Assembly: GCA_022376925.1 (NCBI GenBank)
Contig: JAIOJX010000025.1
Location: forward strand, 96,437,608-96,501,607
DNA length: 64,000 bases
Origin: Tragulus kanchil
Lineage: Eukaryota; Chordata; Mammalia; Artiodactyla; Tragulidae
Direction of reading: 5' to 3'
A program made the position numbers and the translations under genes. This document shows positions 33,500 to 43,737 of the stretch, one piece after another; the first letter of the stretch is position 1; every line of letters begins with the position of its first letter. The notes below the pieces were generated by a model. The model was given only the letters and a program-made list of their open reading frames with translations. It searched no databases and was not told the origin of the DNA.

Positions 33500-35104
33500 A
33501 TCCCTATCAAATTACCAATAGCATTTTTCACAGAACTAGAACAAAAAATTGCAATTCATATGGAAACACAAAAGACCCTGGATAGCCAAAGCAGTCTTGA
33601 GAAAGAAGAATGGAGCTGGAGGAATCAACCTTCCTGACTTCAGACTATACTACAAAGCAACAGTCCTCAAGACAGTATGGTACTGGCACAAAAACAGAAG
33701 TATCAATCAATGGAACAAGGTAGAGAGCCCAGAGATAAACCCATGCACTTATGGATACCTTATTTTTGACAAAGGAGGCAAGAATATATATTGGGCAAAG
33801 ACAGCCTCTTCAGTAAGTGGTATTGGGAAAACTGGACAGCTATATGTAAAAGAAAGAAGTTGGAACACTCCCTAACACCACACACAAAGATAAACTCAAA
33901 ATGCATTAAAGACCTAAATGTAAGACCAGAAACCATAAAACACATGGAGGAAAAGATAGGCAGAACACTCAATGACATAAATCAAAACAAGATCTTCTAT
34001 GACCCACCTCCTAGAGTGATGGAAATAAAGACAAAAATGGACAAGTGGGACCTGATGAAACTTAAAAGCTTTTGCACAGCAAAAGAAACTATAAAGAAGG
34101 GGAAAGACAACCTTCAGAATGGAGAAAGTAATAGCAAATAAAACAACTGACAAAGACTTATTTTCCAAAATATACAAGCAGCTCAGCCCACTCAACACCA
34201 AAAAAACAAACAACCCAATCAAAAAATGGGAAAAATACCTAAACAGACATCTCTCCAAAGAAGGTATACAGATGGCCAACAAACACATGAGAAGATGCTC
34301 AAAATTGCTCATTGCTAGAGAAATGTAAATCAAAACTACAATGAGATATCACCTCACACCAGTCAGAATGGCCATCATCAGAAAGTTTACAAACAGTAAA
34401 TGCTGGAGAGGGTGTGGAGATAAGGGAACCCTCTTGCACTGTTGGTGGGAATGTGAACTGATACAGCCACTATGAAAGACAGTGTGGAGATTCCTCAAAA
34501 AGCTACAAATAGAACCACCATATGACCCAGCAATCCCACTCCTAGGCATATACCCTGAGAAAATCAAACTTGAAAGAGACATGTGTACCCATTGTTCATT
34601 GCAGCACTATTCGCAATTGCTAGAATATGGAATCGACCTAGATGCCCATCAACAAAGGAATGGATAAAGAAGCTCTGGTATATATATACAATGGAATATT
34701 ACTCAGCTGTAAAAAGAAATGCATTTAAACAGTTCTAATGAGGTGGATGAATCTAGAACCTATTATACAGAGTGAGGTATGTCAGACAGAGAAAGGTAAA
34801 TATTATATACTGAAACATGTGTATGGAATCTAGAAAAATGGTGCTGATAAATGAATATGCAGAGCAGCAATGGAGAGGCGGACGTGAAGAACAGTCTTAC
34901 AGACATTGGGATGAGGGAGGGGAATATGCTGTGGGACTAGGGGATCTCAAACAAGGGTTCTGTGGTGACCTGGAGGGGTGGGATGGGGAGGAGGATGGAG
35001 GAAGCTCAGGGGAGGGGACATATGTGTACCTATGGTGGATTTGAGTCAATATGTGGCAGTAAACAACAAAACCCTGTAAAATAATAATAATAAACAAAAT
35101 TTGT
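33500..35104 (+). mobile_element. 5'-truncated ruminant L1 LINE
   Basis: The element begins inside ORF2 ('gatccctatcaaattaccaa') and runs through the end of ORF2 to a G-rich 3' UTR ('gaggggtgggatggggagg') and an (aataat)n tail near 35080-35096. It is far less diverged than the old L1 pieces nearby. Target-site duplications are not clear. The 3' 700 bases recur at 35497-36200 through pair 12. Confidence 0.85.
33549..34690 (+). pseudogene. L1 ORF2 C-terminal remnant
   Basis: Translation gives the C-terminal region of the L1 ORF2 protein. Recognisable phrases are '[15 protein letters not shown]' (33555 on), '[20 protein letters not shown]', and '[15 protein letters not shown]' (34509 on). ORF2p is the endonuclease and reverse transcriptase that copies L1 RNA into the genome. 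Only the part after the reverse transcriptase domain is left. The frame is broken: it moves from the frame of 33549 to that of 33791 and back to that of 34119, with stops at 34326 and elsewhere, so no product is expected. The terminal piece recurs at 35579-35764. Confidence 0.85.
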
Positions 35105-36552
35105 ACAGGAAAAAAAATCCAAATGGTTGAGACTTCCCTTATGGTACAGTGGCTAAGACTCCAAGCTCCCAATACAAGGGGCTTAGGGTTGATCCCTGGC
35201 AAGGGAACTAGATCCCACATGCCTCAACTAGGTTCTGATGCAGTTAAATAAATAAATATTTTTTAAAAATCAGGAAAAAAGGACAATGATTGATTTTATT
35301 ATACACTTGGAAATTAAAAAGATCAAAATAGACAATGTAAATTTGTGCCCTTATTTTGTATCCTTTCATCAGAAGTATTTGAAAAAGTAAATAATGATGC
35401 ATCATTATTTGTGTTATTAGTTACTATTATGTTAATTATTAAAAATGCAGTTAAAATAAGTAAATTAACATGATTGCAAAACATATATAATTGTGGCTGG
35501 AGAAGGGGGTGTGGAGATAAGGGAACCCTCTTGCACTGTTGGTGGGAATGTGAACTGATACAGCCACTATGAAAGACAGTGTGGAGATTCCTCAAAAAGC
35601 TACAAATAGAACCACCATATGACCCAGCAATCCCACTCCTAGGCATATACCCTGAGAAAATCAAACTTGAAAGAGACATGTGTACCCATTGTTCATTGCA
35701 GCACTATTCGCAATTGCTAGAATATGGAATCGACCTAGATGCCCATCAACAAAGGAATGGATAAAGAAGCTCTGGTATATATATACAATGGAATATTACT
35801 CAGCTGTAAAAAGAAATGCATTTAAACAGTTCTAATGAGGTGGATGAATCTAGAACCTATTATACAGAGTGAGGTATGTCAGACAGAGAAAGGTAAATAT
35901 TATATACTGAAACATGTGTATGGAATCTAGAAAAATGGTGCTGATAAATGAATATGCAGAGCAGCAATGGAGAGGCGGACGTGAAGAACAGTCTTACAGA
36001 CATTGGGATGAGGGAGGGGAATATGCTGTGGGACTAGGGGATCTCAAACAAGGGTTCTGTGGTGACCTGGAGGGGTGGGATGGGGAGGAGGATGGAGGAA
36101 GCTCAGGGGGAGGGGGACATATGTGTACCTATGGTGGATTTGAGTCAATATGTGGCAGTAAACAACAAAACCCTGTAAAATAATAATAATAAACAAAATT
36201 TGTACAGGAAAAAAAATCCAAATGGTTGAGACTTCCCTTATGGTACAGTGGCTAAGACTCCAAGCTCCCAATACAAGGGGCTTAGGGTTGATCCCTGGCA
36301 AGGGAACTAGATCCCACATGCCTCAACTAGGTTCTGATGCAGTTAAATAAATAAATATTTTTTAAAAATCAGGAAAAAAGGACAATGATTGATTTTATTA
36401 TACACTTGGAAATTAAAAAGATCAAAATAGACAATGTAAATTTGTGCCCTTATTTTGTATCCTTTCATCAGAAGTATTTGAAAAAGTAAATAATGATGCA
36501 TCATTATTTGTGTTATTAGTTACTATTATGTTAATTATTAAAAATGCAGTAA
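34401..36552 (+). repeat. Direct duplication pair 12 (offset 1097)
   Basis: Bases 34401-35496 recur at 35497-36552. The second copy has longer G-runs ('cagggggagggggaca' against 'caggggaggggaca'). The first copy ends with ~45 bases (35452-35496) absent from the second. Confidence 0.95.
35129..35265 (+). repeat. CHR-2-type tRNA-Glu SINE
   Basis: 'gacttcccttatggtacagt', 'ggctaagactccaagctccc', 'ggttgatccctggcaaggg' and 'actagatcccacatgcc' form a short CHR-2 SINE lying just behind the L1 tail. It ends in 'aaataaataaat'. Duplicate at 36226-36362. Confidence 0.8.
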
Positions 36553-37095
36553 TGTAAAACATCCATATAGTGAATTTCTAAATTAAAGCAGGTTGAAGAA
36601 GGTGTTAGCTAACATAATGTTGGTATTCATATTGCAGATATAAGTGTGTCAAATAAAATGTTGTACACCTTAAACTCACACAATGTTATATGTCAAAGTT
36701 GGAAAAAGTAAGGAGGTACTTATTTTAATTTTTTAATTTTAAAAAATTATTTTAATTTTTATAGTTCTAAAATTAATTTTAATTTTTATAGTTATAGAAA
36801 TATTTTTTCTTGTGATGAGAACCTTTAAGACCTACTCTGTTAGCGCTTTCAAATATGCAATACAGTATTATTAATTACAGTTACTAATGTACAGTGCTGT
36901 ACATTACATTCCCATGACATTTCTTTTGTAGAAGTTAGAGATATAAATCTTTATTTGGACATTTTTTTCATTTCTTCTGGAAATACCTAGGAGTGGAAAG
37001 GCTGATCATGTGGCAGGTATATGTTTATCACTAAAGAAACTTTCAAACTATGTTGGAAAGAAGTTCTTCCATTTTACTTTCAGTTCTTGTGATTT
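36553..37095. other. Mostly unrecognised; possible old L1 tail at 36640-36720
   Basis: 'gttgtacaccttaaactcac' and 'acaatgttatatgtcaaag' look like an old L1 3' end. The rest is AT-rich with ttaattttt units near 36730-36800. Confidence 0.45.
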
Positions 37096-37555
37096 TGTGT
37101 TTTTCTGACATATTTCATTAAGTATAATATTCTCTAGGTCGATCTGGGTTATTATAAATGGTAGACTTTTATTCTTTTCTATGACTAAGTAATAGTCCAT
37201 TGTGTATTTATATATGTATGTGTGTGTATATATATCTTACATCTCCTTTATCCATTTATCTCTGTTGCATGCTTGGGTTGTTTCCATATCTTGGCTATTA
37301 TGTATAATGCCTCTAAGGTCATTAGGGTACATATTTATTTTAAAATTAGTGTCTTTATTTTCTTTGGATATATACCTGGGTATGGCATTGTTGGCAACTC
37401 TATTTTTAGTTTCTTGAGGAACCTCTGTTCTGTTTTCCATAGTGATTGTACCAATTTACATTCCTACTAACAGTGTACAAGTATTCTCTTTTCCCTACTG
37501 CCTCTCTAGCACTTATTGTTTGTAGACTTTTCAATGAGTACCATTCTGACAGGTG
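37096..37555 (-). mobile_element. 5'-inverted part of an L1 insertion
   Basis: This is L1 ORF2 3' sequence on the minus strand: read in reverse it includes 'aatggactattacttagtca' and, near the distal end, the region before 'ggtgatatc'. It stops at 37555, where the same L1 resumes in forward orientation. In L1 order the inverted piece ends near 'atgtcagaaaaacac' and the forward piece begins with 'ttatatatggaatc', its normal continuation. This is the arrangement left by twin priming. Confidence 0.75.
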
Positions 37556-37810
37556 ATATCTTATATATGGAATCAAAAAAGAAAACAAATACATATAACA
37601 AAACAGAAACAGATCGCAGATACAAGAACAGAGCAGTGGATTGCAGTGGGAAGAGGAAAGGGGACTAGAGACAAGATAGAGGTATGGAATTGAGATACAA
37701 ACTACTTTGTATAAAATAAAGGAATAAAGATATATTGTGCAGCACAGAAATATAGCCATTACTTTGTAATAATTTTAAATGGAGTACAGTCTATTAAAAT
37801 GTTGAATCAC
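37556..37810 (+). mobile_element. Forward 3' part of the same L1
   Basis: 'ttatatatggaatcaaaaaa', 'aacaaaacagaaacagatcg' and 'gaggtatggaattgagatac' are L1 3' UTR. The element is split by the SINE at 37811-38124 and ends at 38125-38175 ('ctgaatcactatggtgtata'). Confidence 0.75.
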
Positions 37811-38124
37811 AGGCTTCCCTGGTGGTCCAGTGGGTAAGGACACCGCCTTAGAGTGTAAGGGGCTCTGGTTCGATCCCTGGCCTGGGAAGGAAGATCCCAC
37901 GTGCTGTGGAGTGGCTGAACTGATATGTCCAATTACCAAGCCAGAGCTCTGGAGCACATGCACCCAGAGTGGGTGCTCTGCAACAAGAACTACGATGGGA
38001 GCCCCACACGGGCCAAAGAACAAAGATGGATGAAAATAGATAATGAAAGACCAATGGAAGTGGCCCACCGCCCCTCTCTCTCCCCGACACCCCCCCCCAA
38101 AAAAAAACACTGAAAAAAAAATAC
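37811..38124 (+). repeat. CHR-1-like SINE inside L1, plus strand
   Basis: It starts with 'aggcttccctggtggtccag' (box A region) and has an intact box B 'ggttcgatccctgg' at 37867-37880. Then come 'gatcccacgtgctgtgg', 'gtccaattaccaagccagag', 'ggtgctctgcaacaag' and 'aacaaagatggatgaaaata', followed by 'gaccaatggaagtggccc', a C-rich stretch and A-runs. An 8-base target-site duplication 'tgaatcac' lies at 37803-37810 and 38125-38132. The SINE is younger than the L1 it splits. Confidence 0.9.
37867..37880 (+). promoter_or_regulatory. Pol III internal promoter, box B of the SINE
   Basis: 'ggttcgatccctgg' fits the tRNA-type box B (GGTTCGANNCC) without mismatch. The matching box A lies at about 37820-37835. 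The same box is decayed in most other copies and deleted in the copy at 25196. Confidence 0.7.
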
Positions 38125-38256
38125 TGAATCACTATGGTGTATATTTGAAACTAATATTTTAACTATGAAAAATATAAATGAAGGAAAAAGAAAATTTAGA
38201 AAATATATATGTGAAAAGAAGGTCATTAAAATTGTTCATTACTTCACTTAGCAATT

Positions 38257-38471
38257 GGACTTTCCTGGTAGTTCAGATGGTAAAGAGTCTGCCTGCAAAT
38301 GCGGAGACCCGGGTTTGATCCCTGGGTACAGAAGATCCTCTGGAGAAGGAAATGGCAACCCACTTCAGTATTCTTGTCTGGAAAATTCCACGAATGGAGG
38401 AGCCTGGCAAGCTAGACCCCATAGAGTTACAAAGAGTTGGACATGACTGAGGGACTAACACTTTCACTTTT
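38257..38471 (+). repeat. Bov-tA SINE
   Basis: 'ggactttcctggtagttcag', 'gagtctgcctgcaaatgcgg', 'ggtttgatccctgggta', 'ggaaatggcaacccacttca', 'gttggacatgactgaggg' and 'actaacactttcac' are a complete Bov-tA: tRNA-Glu head, BovA body and terminal motif. Bov-tA is restricted to ruminants, so this element carries the taxonomic call. Confidence 0.92.
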
Positions 38472-38526
38472 CACCTAGAGGTAACATTTGTTGGTGTATA
38501 TAATTTTTGCCTGTTTTCAGGGGTGA

Positions 38527-38712
38527 ATAAAATGAGTATGCCTGTCAATGCAGGAAACGGTTCAATCCCTGGGTTAGGAAGATCCCCTAGAGAAGGAAAT
38601 GGTAACCCATTCCAGTATTCTTGCCTGGGAAATCCCATGGACAGAGGAGCCTAGTGAGCTTCAGTCCCTGGGGCCACAAAAGAGTTGGACATAGCCACTA
38701 AACAATAACAAC
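38527..38712 (+). repeat. Bov-tA SINE, 5'-damaged
   Basis: It starts at 'aaaatgagtatgcctgtcaa', a decayed head, then has 'ggttcaatccctgggttagg', 'ggaaatggtaacccattcca' and 'gagttggacatagccac'. It lies 55 bases from the preceding Bov-tA in the same orientation. Confidence 0.85.
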
Positions 38713-39179
38713 ATATAGCTCAAACCAAAACTAATTTACAGTATTGAAAGTGGTGTATTTTTCTTATCTAAATATAAACATGTGTTAATATTATATTGAT
38801 ATTCAGACTCAACTTTTTCCTTTTAAAGTATTTGATGTACATATCTTTTAATATATAACTCTTGGCACTGTTTGCATTATGATAGTGAGCTCTTTGTGTT
38901 CATGTGTTTCCCTTTTTACATGACAGTGTGTTTGTTGTGAAGAGATTAGGTCCTGCCTGTTTGCAACCTCAGCTTCTACTTGTTCCCCTGCAATGCGATG
39001 CTCCAAGCCACTGCCCTGGCATTCTTTCTGTTTTTTCTGACCTCGTAGGAGCACTCCTGGGCAGGGCTTTGCAAGAGATTCTGCCTTCAGGTTCCTTGTG
39101 TCAGAGAACTTCTCATGGTTCTGGACCTGGTTTCACTGTCACCTTCCCTAGTAATGCCTGTTAGAGTTATGTACAGAAA
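38713..39179. other. No gene or recognised repeat
   Basis: Unique-looking sequence. An 86-codon plus-strand frame at 38904-39164 shows nothing I recognise. Confidence 0.45.
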
Positions 39180-39425
39180 CTGTCAGCTGTCTTCATCTCT
39201 TACTCCTTGGCTCATCATCTGGTTCTTTTCAGCACTGATCACCATTTGCAGCAATCTTGTTCACTAGTTTATGTATTGATTTTTCATCTGCTCCTAAAAG
39301 AATATGTTTTAAGAGGGCAGTGATTTTCCGTTTTTTCTTTTTTCTTTCTTACTCCTGTATAACTAGATTCTTGAGCTCTGCCTAGCATGGCAGAGGTCTC
39401 AATAAATATTTCTGGATGAAATCAT
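39180..39425 (+). repeat. L2 LINE 3' end
   Basis: 'ttttaagagggcagtgattt', 'gagctctgcctagcatgg' and 'tctcaataaatatttctgga' are the L2 3' end. It is decayed. Confidence 0.65.
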
Positions 39426-39458
39426 TGAAAAAGTTCAGTTTAGAGTGTGTGCTGCTTT

Positions 39459-39620
39459 TTTTTTTAAAAAAAAACCTTTATTTTGCTTTTAGCTTTTACA
39501 GAGTTTTGTTGTTTACAGATATGTATGTTCCCAAATTAGTCATATGTATATCCCCCCTCTTCCCACCCCTCCCAACCATCACACAGCACCCCTGAAGGAT
39601 CCCCTTTTCTCACATAGCAA
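39459..39620 (-). repeat. Ruminant L1 3' UTR fragment
   Basis: After an A/T tail it reads 'acagagttttgttgtttaca' and 'tcatatgtatatcccccctc', the reverse of the tail of the L1 at 33500-35104. It is a very short, 5'-truncated L1. Its distal part recurs at 40645-40724. Confidence 0.65.
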
Positions 39621-40212
39621 TAACTAGAGCTATTTTCTTCACTTATGATAGTACAGGCCTTCATGCTACTTCCTTTGTGCTTTTTAAAAGTAGTCAGACA
39701 GACATGTCAGTTCTCTATTCTACCATTTATTTGAGGTGAAAACCTCACCTGTAGTCAGTCTTAACCTCTCGGGTTTCCTGTATTTAAAGTGGACACAAGA
39801 ATAGTGCTGCTGTGCTTTTTAGAAGGAGCAGTATTCTGTACAGTGTGCAGTATTGCACCTGGCAAGAATAAACCTTCAAAAAGTGCTGTCTGAATGGTAA
39901 ATAGCAGTATATTTTTGTCATTTCCTTGTGACTTTTAGCCTTGACCAACAGAACATCTTGTTCTGCTTTGTAAACAGCCATAGTTCACACATAATGTATA
40001 ATTTTGCCAAATGACTATTGGGGGGCTATATATATGACTAGAAAATTACTTTTTAAATATTATATTAAACCACAATTAAGTTTTTAGTTTGAATAGAATT
40101 ATTCAATTTGATTTCTATTTTGTTTGAATCCAAAGCATATTAAAAATACTAGACAAAGGTGTTTACTAATTGGGTTCATCATATATCATTTTTGCCTGTT
40201 TTCAGTGGTGAA

Positions 40213-40341
40213 TAAAATGAATATGCCTGTCAAAGCAGGAAATGTGGGTTCAATTCCTGGGTCAGGAAGATCCCCTGGAGAAGAAAATGGCAACTCACTC
40301 TAGAATTCTTGCCTGGGAAATCCCATGGACAGAGGAGCCTA
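40213..40341 (+). repeat. Bov-tA SINE, 3'-truncated
   Basis: 'atgcctgtcaaagcaggaaa', 'gggttcaattcctgggtcag', 'ggcaactcactctagaattc' and 'catggacagaggagcct' are Bov-tA up to the middle of the BovA body, where it stops. Duplicate at 41317-41445. Confidence 0.85.
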
Positions 40342-41316
40342 AAATTTTTTAGCTTGAAATAAATCTCTTGGGATCAGGCCCATGCCAAGACAGTGATAAA
40401 TACCTTTTAACATATGGTTGTCTCGTTGTATGTATTTTTGATACTTGAAATATTCTTTGGAAAGAATTGTGAGTTGGGAGAGATTTTGAAGGGAAATAGA
40501 ATTTCACATTTCTTCTTTTATTAATCATTTCCCTCTGGATAGATAACAGACAAAAGAATATATTCACAAAGCCTACGCAAGTTGTTGTGAACGATCCCAT
40601 ACTATATAACAACTTTTTGTTTTATTTTCATTTTTTCTTAAACCCATATGTATATCCCCCCTCTTCCCACCCCTCCCAACCATCACACAGCACCCCTGAA
40701 GGATCCCCTTTTCTCACATAGCAATAACTAGAGCTATTTTCTTCACTTATGATAGTACAGGCCTTCATGCTACTTCCTTTGTGCTTTTTAAAAGTAGTCA
40801 GACAGACATGTCAGTTCTCTATTCTACCATTTATTTGAGGTGAAAACCTCACCTGTAGTCAGTCTTAACCTCTCGGGTTTCCTGTATTTAAAGTGGACAC
40901 AAGAATAGTGCTGCTGTGCTTTTTAGAAGGAGCAGTATTCTGTACAGTGTGCAGTATTGCACCTGGCAAGAATAAACCTTCAAAAAGTGCTGTCTGAATG
41001 GTAAATAGCAGTATATTTTTGTCATTTCCTTGTGACTTTTAGCCTTGACCAACAGAACATCTTGTTCTGCTTTGTAAACAGCCATAGTTCACACATAATG
41101 TATAATTTTGCCAAATGACTATTGGGGGGCTATATATATGACTAGAAAATTACTTTTTAAATATTATATTAAACCACAATTAAGTTTTTAGTTTGAATAG
41201 AATTATTCAATTTGATTTCTATTTTGTTTGAATCCAAAGCATATTAAAAATACTAGACAAAGGTGTTTACTAATTGGGTTCATCATATATCATTTTTGCC
41301 TGTTTTCAGTGGTGAA

Positions 41317-41445
41317 TAAAATGAATATGCCTGTCAAAGCAGGAAATGTGGGTTCAATTCCTGGGTCAGGAAGATCCCCTGGAGAAGAAAATGGCAACTC
41401 ACTCTAGAATTCTTGCCTGGGAAATCCCATGGACAGAGGAGCCTA
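41317..41445 (+). repeat. Bov-tA SINE, duplicate of the one at 40213
   Basis: The same truncated element carried by the second copy of pair 13. Confidence 0.85.
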
Positions 41446-41576
41446 AAATTTTTTAGCTTGAAATAAATCTCTTGGGATCAGGCCCATGCCAAGACAGTGA
41501 TAAATACCTTTTAACATATGGTTGTCTCGTTGTATGTATTTTTGATACTTGAAATATTCTTTGGAAAGAATTGTGA

Positions 41577-43731
41577 GTTGGGAGAGATTTTGAAGGGAAA
41601 TAGAATTTCACATTTCTTCTTGTATTAATCATTTCCCTCTGGATAAATAACAGACAAAATAATATATTCACAAAGCCGACTCAAGTTGTTGTGAACGAAT
41701 AAATAAAAATGGAAGAGAAGACAAGTGGGACTTGAGCACCCAGGAGATCTATCTGGGTAAAAACTTATTCTAGTACAGTGTCAAGAAGATCTATAGGGTG
41801 TTGAAAGGAGAATACAGAGAGTATCAGAAGATATGAAAAACTATGGGGCTACACTTGTATCAGAGTTCCAGTTCTGCATGAGTGCACATCACTGCCAGTA
41901 ATAAATTTGCAGGGAATATACATTCACCTCATCATAAATTTATTTCTCACATTTACCATGTTTTTAAAAACCATTAGAGTCAATGATCTAATAAATTTTG
42001 ACAATTTAAATTGCCTTCTAGTTTTCTCAGGACTCTGCACCTGGATTCTGGTGTGGTGTACACAGGGAGAATAATATTTCACTCCTTGATTTCTGAATGT
42101 CTTACATTGCTGCCTAGGATTTGCTATCCTTTGGATTTTATTGGTAACTGAGTTTTTTTTTTTTTTTTTTTTTTTCTGTATGAAGATATAAGCATCTTCC
42201 ATTTCTTCTGTGTTGCACTTATGTCTCTTCCTGAACTTTTTTCCCTCAGTTCTTTTCATGAATCTGCAGATCATGATTATGTGGACAGAGAGTCCTTTGC
42301 AGAGTGTTAGTACTCCCAAGGCAAGGAAGTACTACTTTATCTAGCAAGATCACGCCAAAACAGAAATTTGGGAAATCTTTGAATGCAAACATGGTTAAAC
42401 ATGTTCTTAACAGAATACTGGTGAGGAGAGATTCTGGAGATGTCCTCAGCTAAAGGCAGTGCTCGGTGAAAGATAGTTCCTATGTTTAGAGGTTGCAGAC
42501 CTGTTGGACCCAGAGCAGAAGTTCTTACCCTGTTTAGTAATCTTAGTGGATTCAAGGATAAATATGAACCAGCAAGGTAGTGTGTGTGAACGAGTCAGCA
42601 GAAATTTGAGTAGAAAATATAAGATATAGTCATATAATGGAAAATTTTTTTTGTTTGAAAGTTGGGGGGAGAGATTTTGAAGGAAATAGAATTTCACATT
42701 TCTTCTTGTATTAATCATTTCCCTCTGGATAAATAACAGACAAAATAATATATTCACAAAGCCGACTCAAGTTGTTGTGAACGAATAAATAAAAATGGAA
42801 GAGAAGACAAGTGGGACTTGAGCACCCAGGAGATCTATCTGGGTAAAAACTTATTCTAGTACAGTGTCAAGAAGATCTATAGGGTGTTGAAAGGAGAATA
42901 CAGAGAGTATCAGAAGATATGAAAAACTATGGGGCTACACTTGTATCAGAGTTCCAGTTCTGCATGAGTGCACATCACTGCCAGTAATAAATTTGCAGGG
43001 AATATACATTCACCTCATCATAAATTTATTTCTCACATTTACCATGTTTTTAAAAACCATTAGAGTCAATGATCTAATAAATTTTGACAATTTAAATTGC
43101 CTTCTAGTTTTCTCAGGACTCTGCACCTGGATTCTGGTGTGGTGTACACAGGGAGAATAATATTTCACTCCTTGATTTCTGAATGTCTTACATTGCTGCC
43201 TAGGATTTGCTATCCTTTGGATTTTATTGGTAACTGAGTTTTTTTTTTTTTTTTTTTTTTTCTGTATGAAGATATAAGCATCTTCCATTTCTTCTGTGTT
43301 GCACTTATGTCTCTTCCTGAACTTTTTTCCCTCAGTTCTTTTCATGAATCTGCAGATCATGATTATGTGGACAGAGAGTCCTTTGCAGAGTGTTAGTACT
43401 CCCAAGGCAAGGAAGTACTACTTTATCTAGCAAGATCACGCCAAAACAGAAATTTGGGAAATCTTTGAATGCAAACATGGTTAAACATGTTCTTAACAGA
43501 ATACTGGTGAGGAGAGATTCTGGAGATGTCCTCAGCTAAAGGCAGTGCTCGGTGAAAGATAGTTCCTATGTTTAGAGGTTGCAGACCTGTTGGACCCAGA
43601 GCAGAAGTTCTTACCCTGTTTAGTAATCTTAGTGGATTCAAGGATAAATATGAACCAGCAAGGTAGTGTGTGTGAACGAGTCAGCAGAAATTTGAGTAGA
43701 AAATATAAGATATAGTAATATAATGGAAAAT
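41577..43731 (+). repeat. Direct duplication pair 14 (offset about 1084-1087)
   Basis: Bases 41577-42660 recur at 42661-43731. The second copy opens with a lengthened G-run and loses a G in 'gaaggaaa'. The first copy ends in a T-run not present in the second. Each copy has a run of about 24 T (42152-42175 and 43239-43261). Segment 41583-41696 also occurs near 40477, so it is present three times. Confidence 0.95.
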
Positions 43732-43737
43732 GTTCTG

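Larger units (their letters stand above)
39541..41696 (+). repeat. Direct duplication pair 13 (offset 1104)
   Basis: Bases 39541-40644 recur at 40645-41696. The end of copy 1 (about 40574-40644) differs from copy 2 ('gcctacgcaag' against 'gccgactcaag', then 'gatcccatac' against 'gaataaataa'). Confidence 0.95.

Noticed and set aside
33275..33570. Twin-primed L1 joining the minus piece to the forward L1 at 33500
   Set aside because: The two pieces cover the same part of ORF2 and are separated by what looks like a different, older L1 3' end. They are more likely separate insertions.
33549..34328. Reverse-transcriptase-related gene
   Set aside because: Recognisable L1 ORF2 C-terminus, but without the endonuclease and reverse transcriptase domains and with frameshifts and stops. 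Annotated as a pseudogene of a truncated L1.
37867..37880. A tRNA gene
   Set aside because: Box A and box B are present, but the remainder cannot fold as a tRNA and continues into a SINE body.
41924..42319. 131-codon minus-strand frame with a lysine run
   Set aside because: The lysines come from a poly-T tract on the plus strand. No similarity to a known protein and no exon signals.
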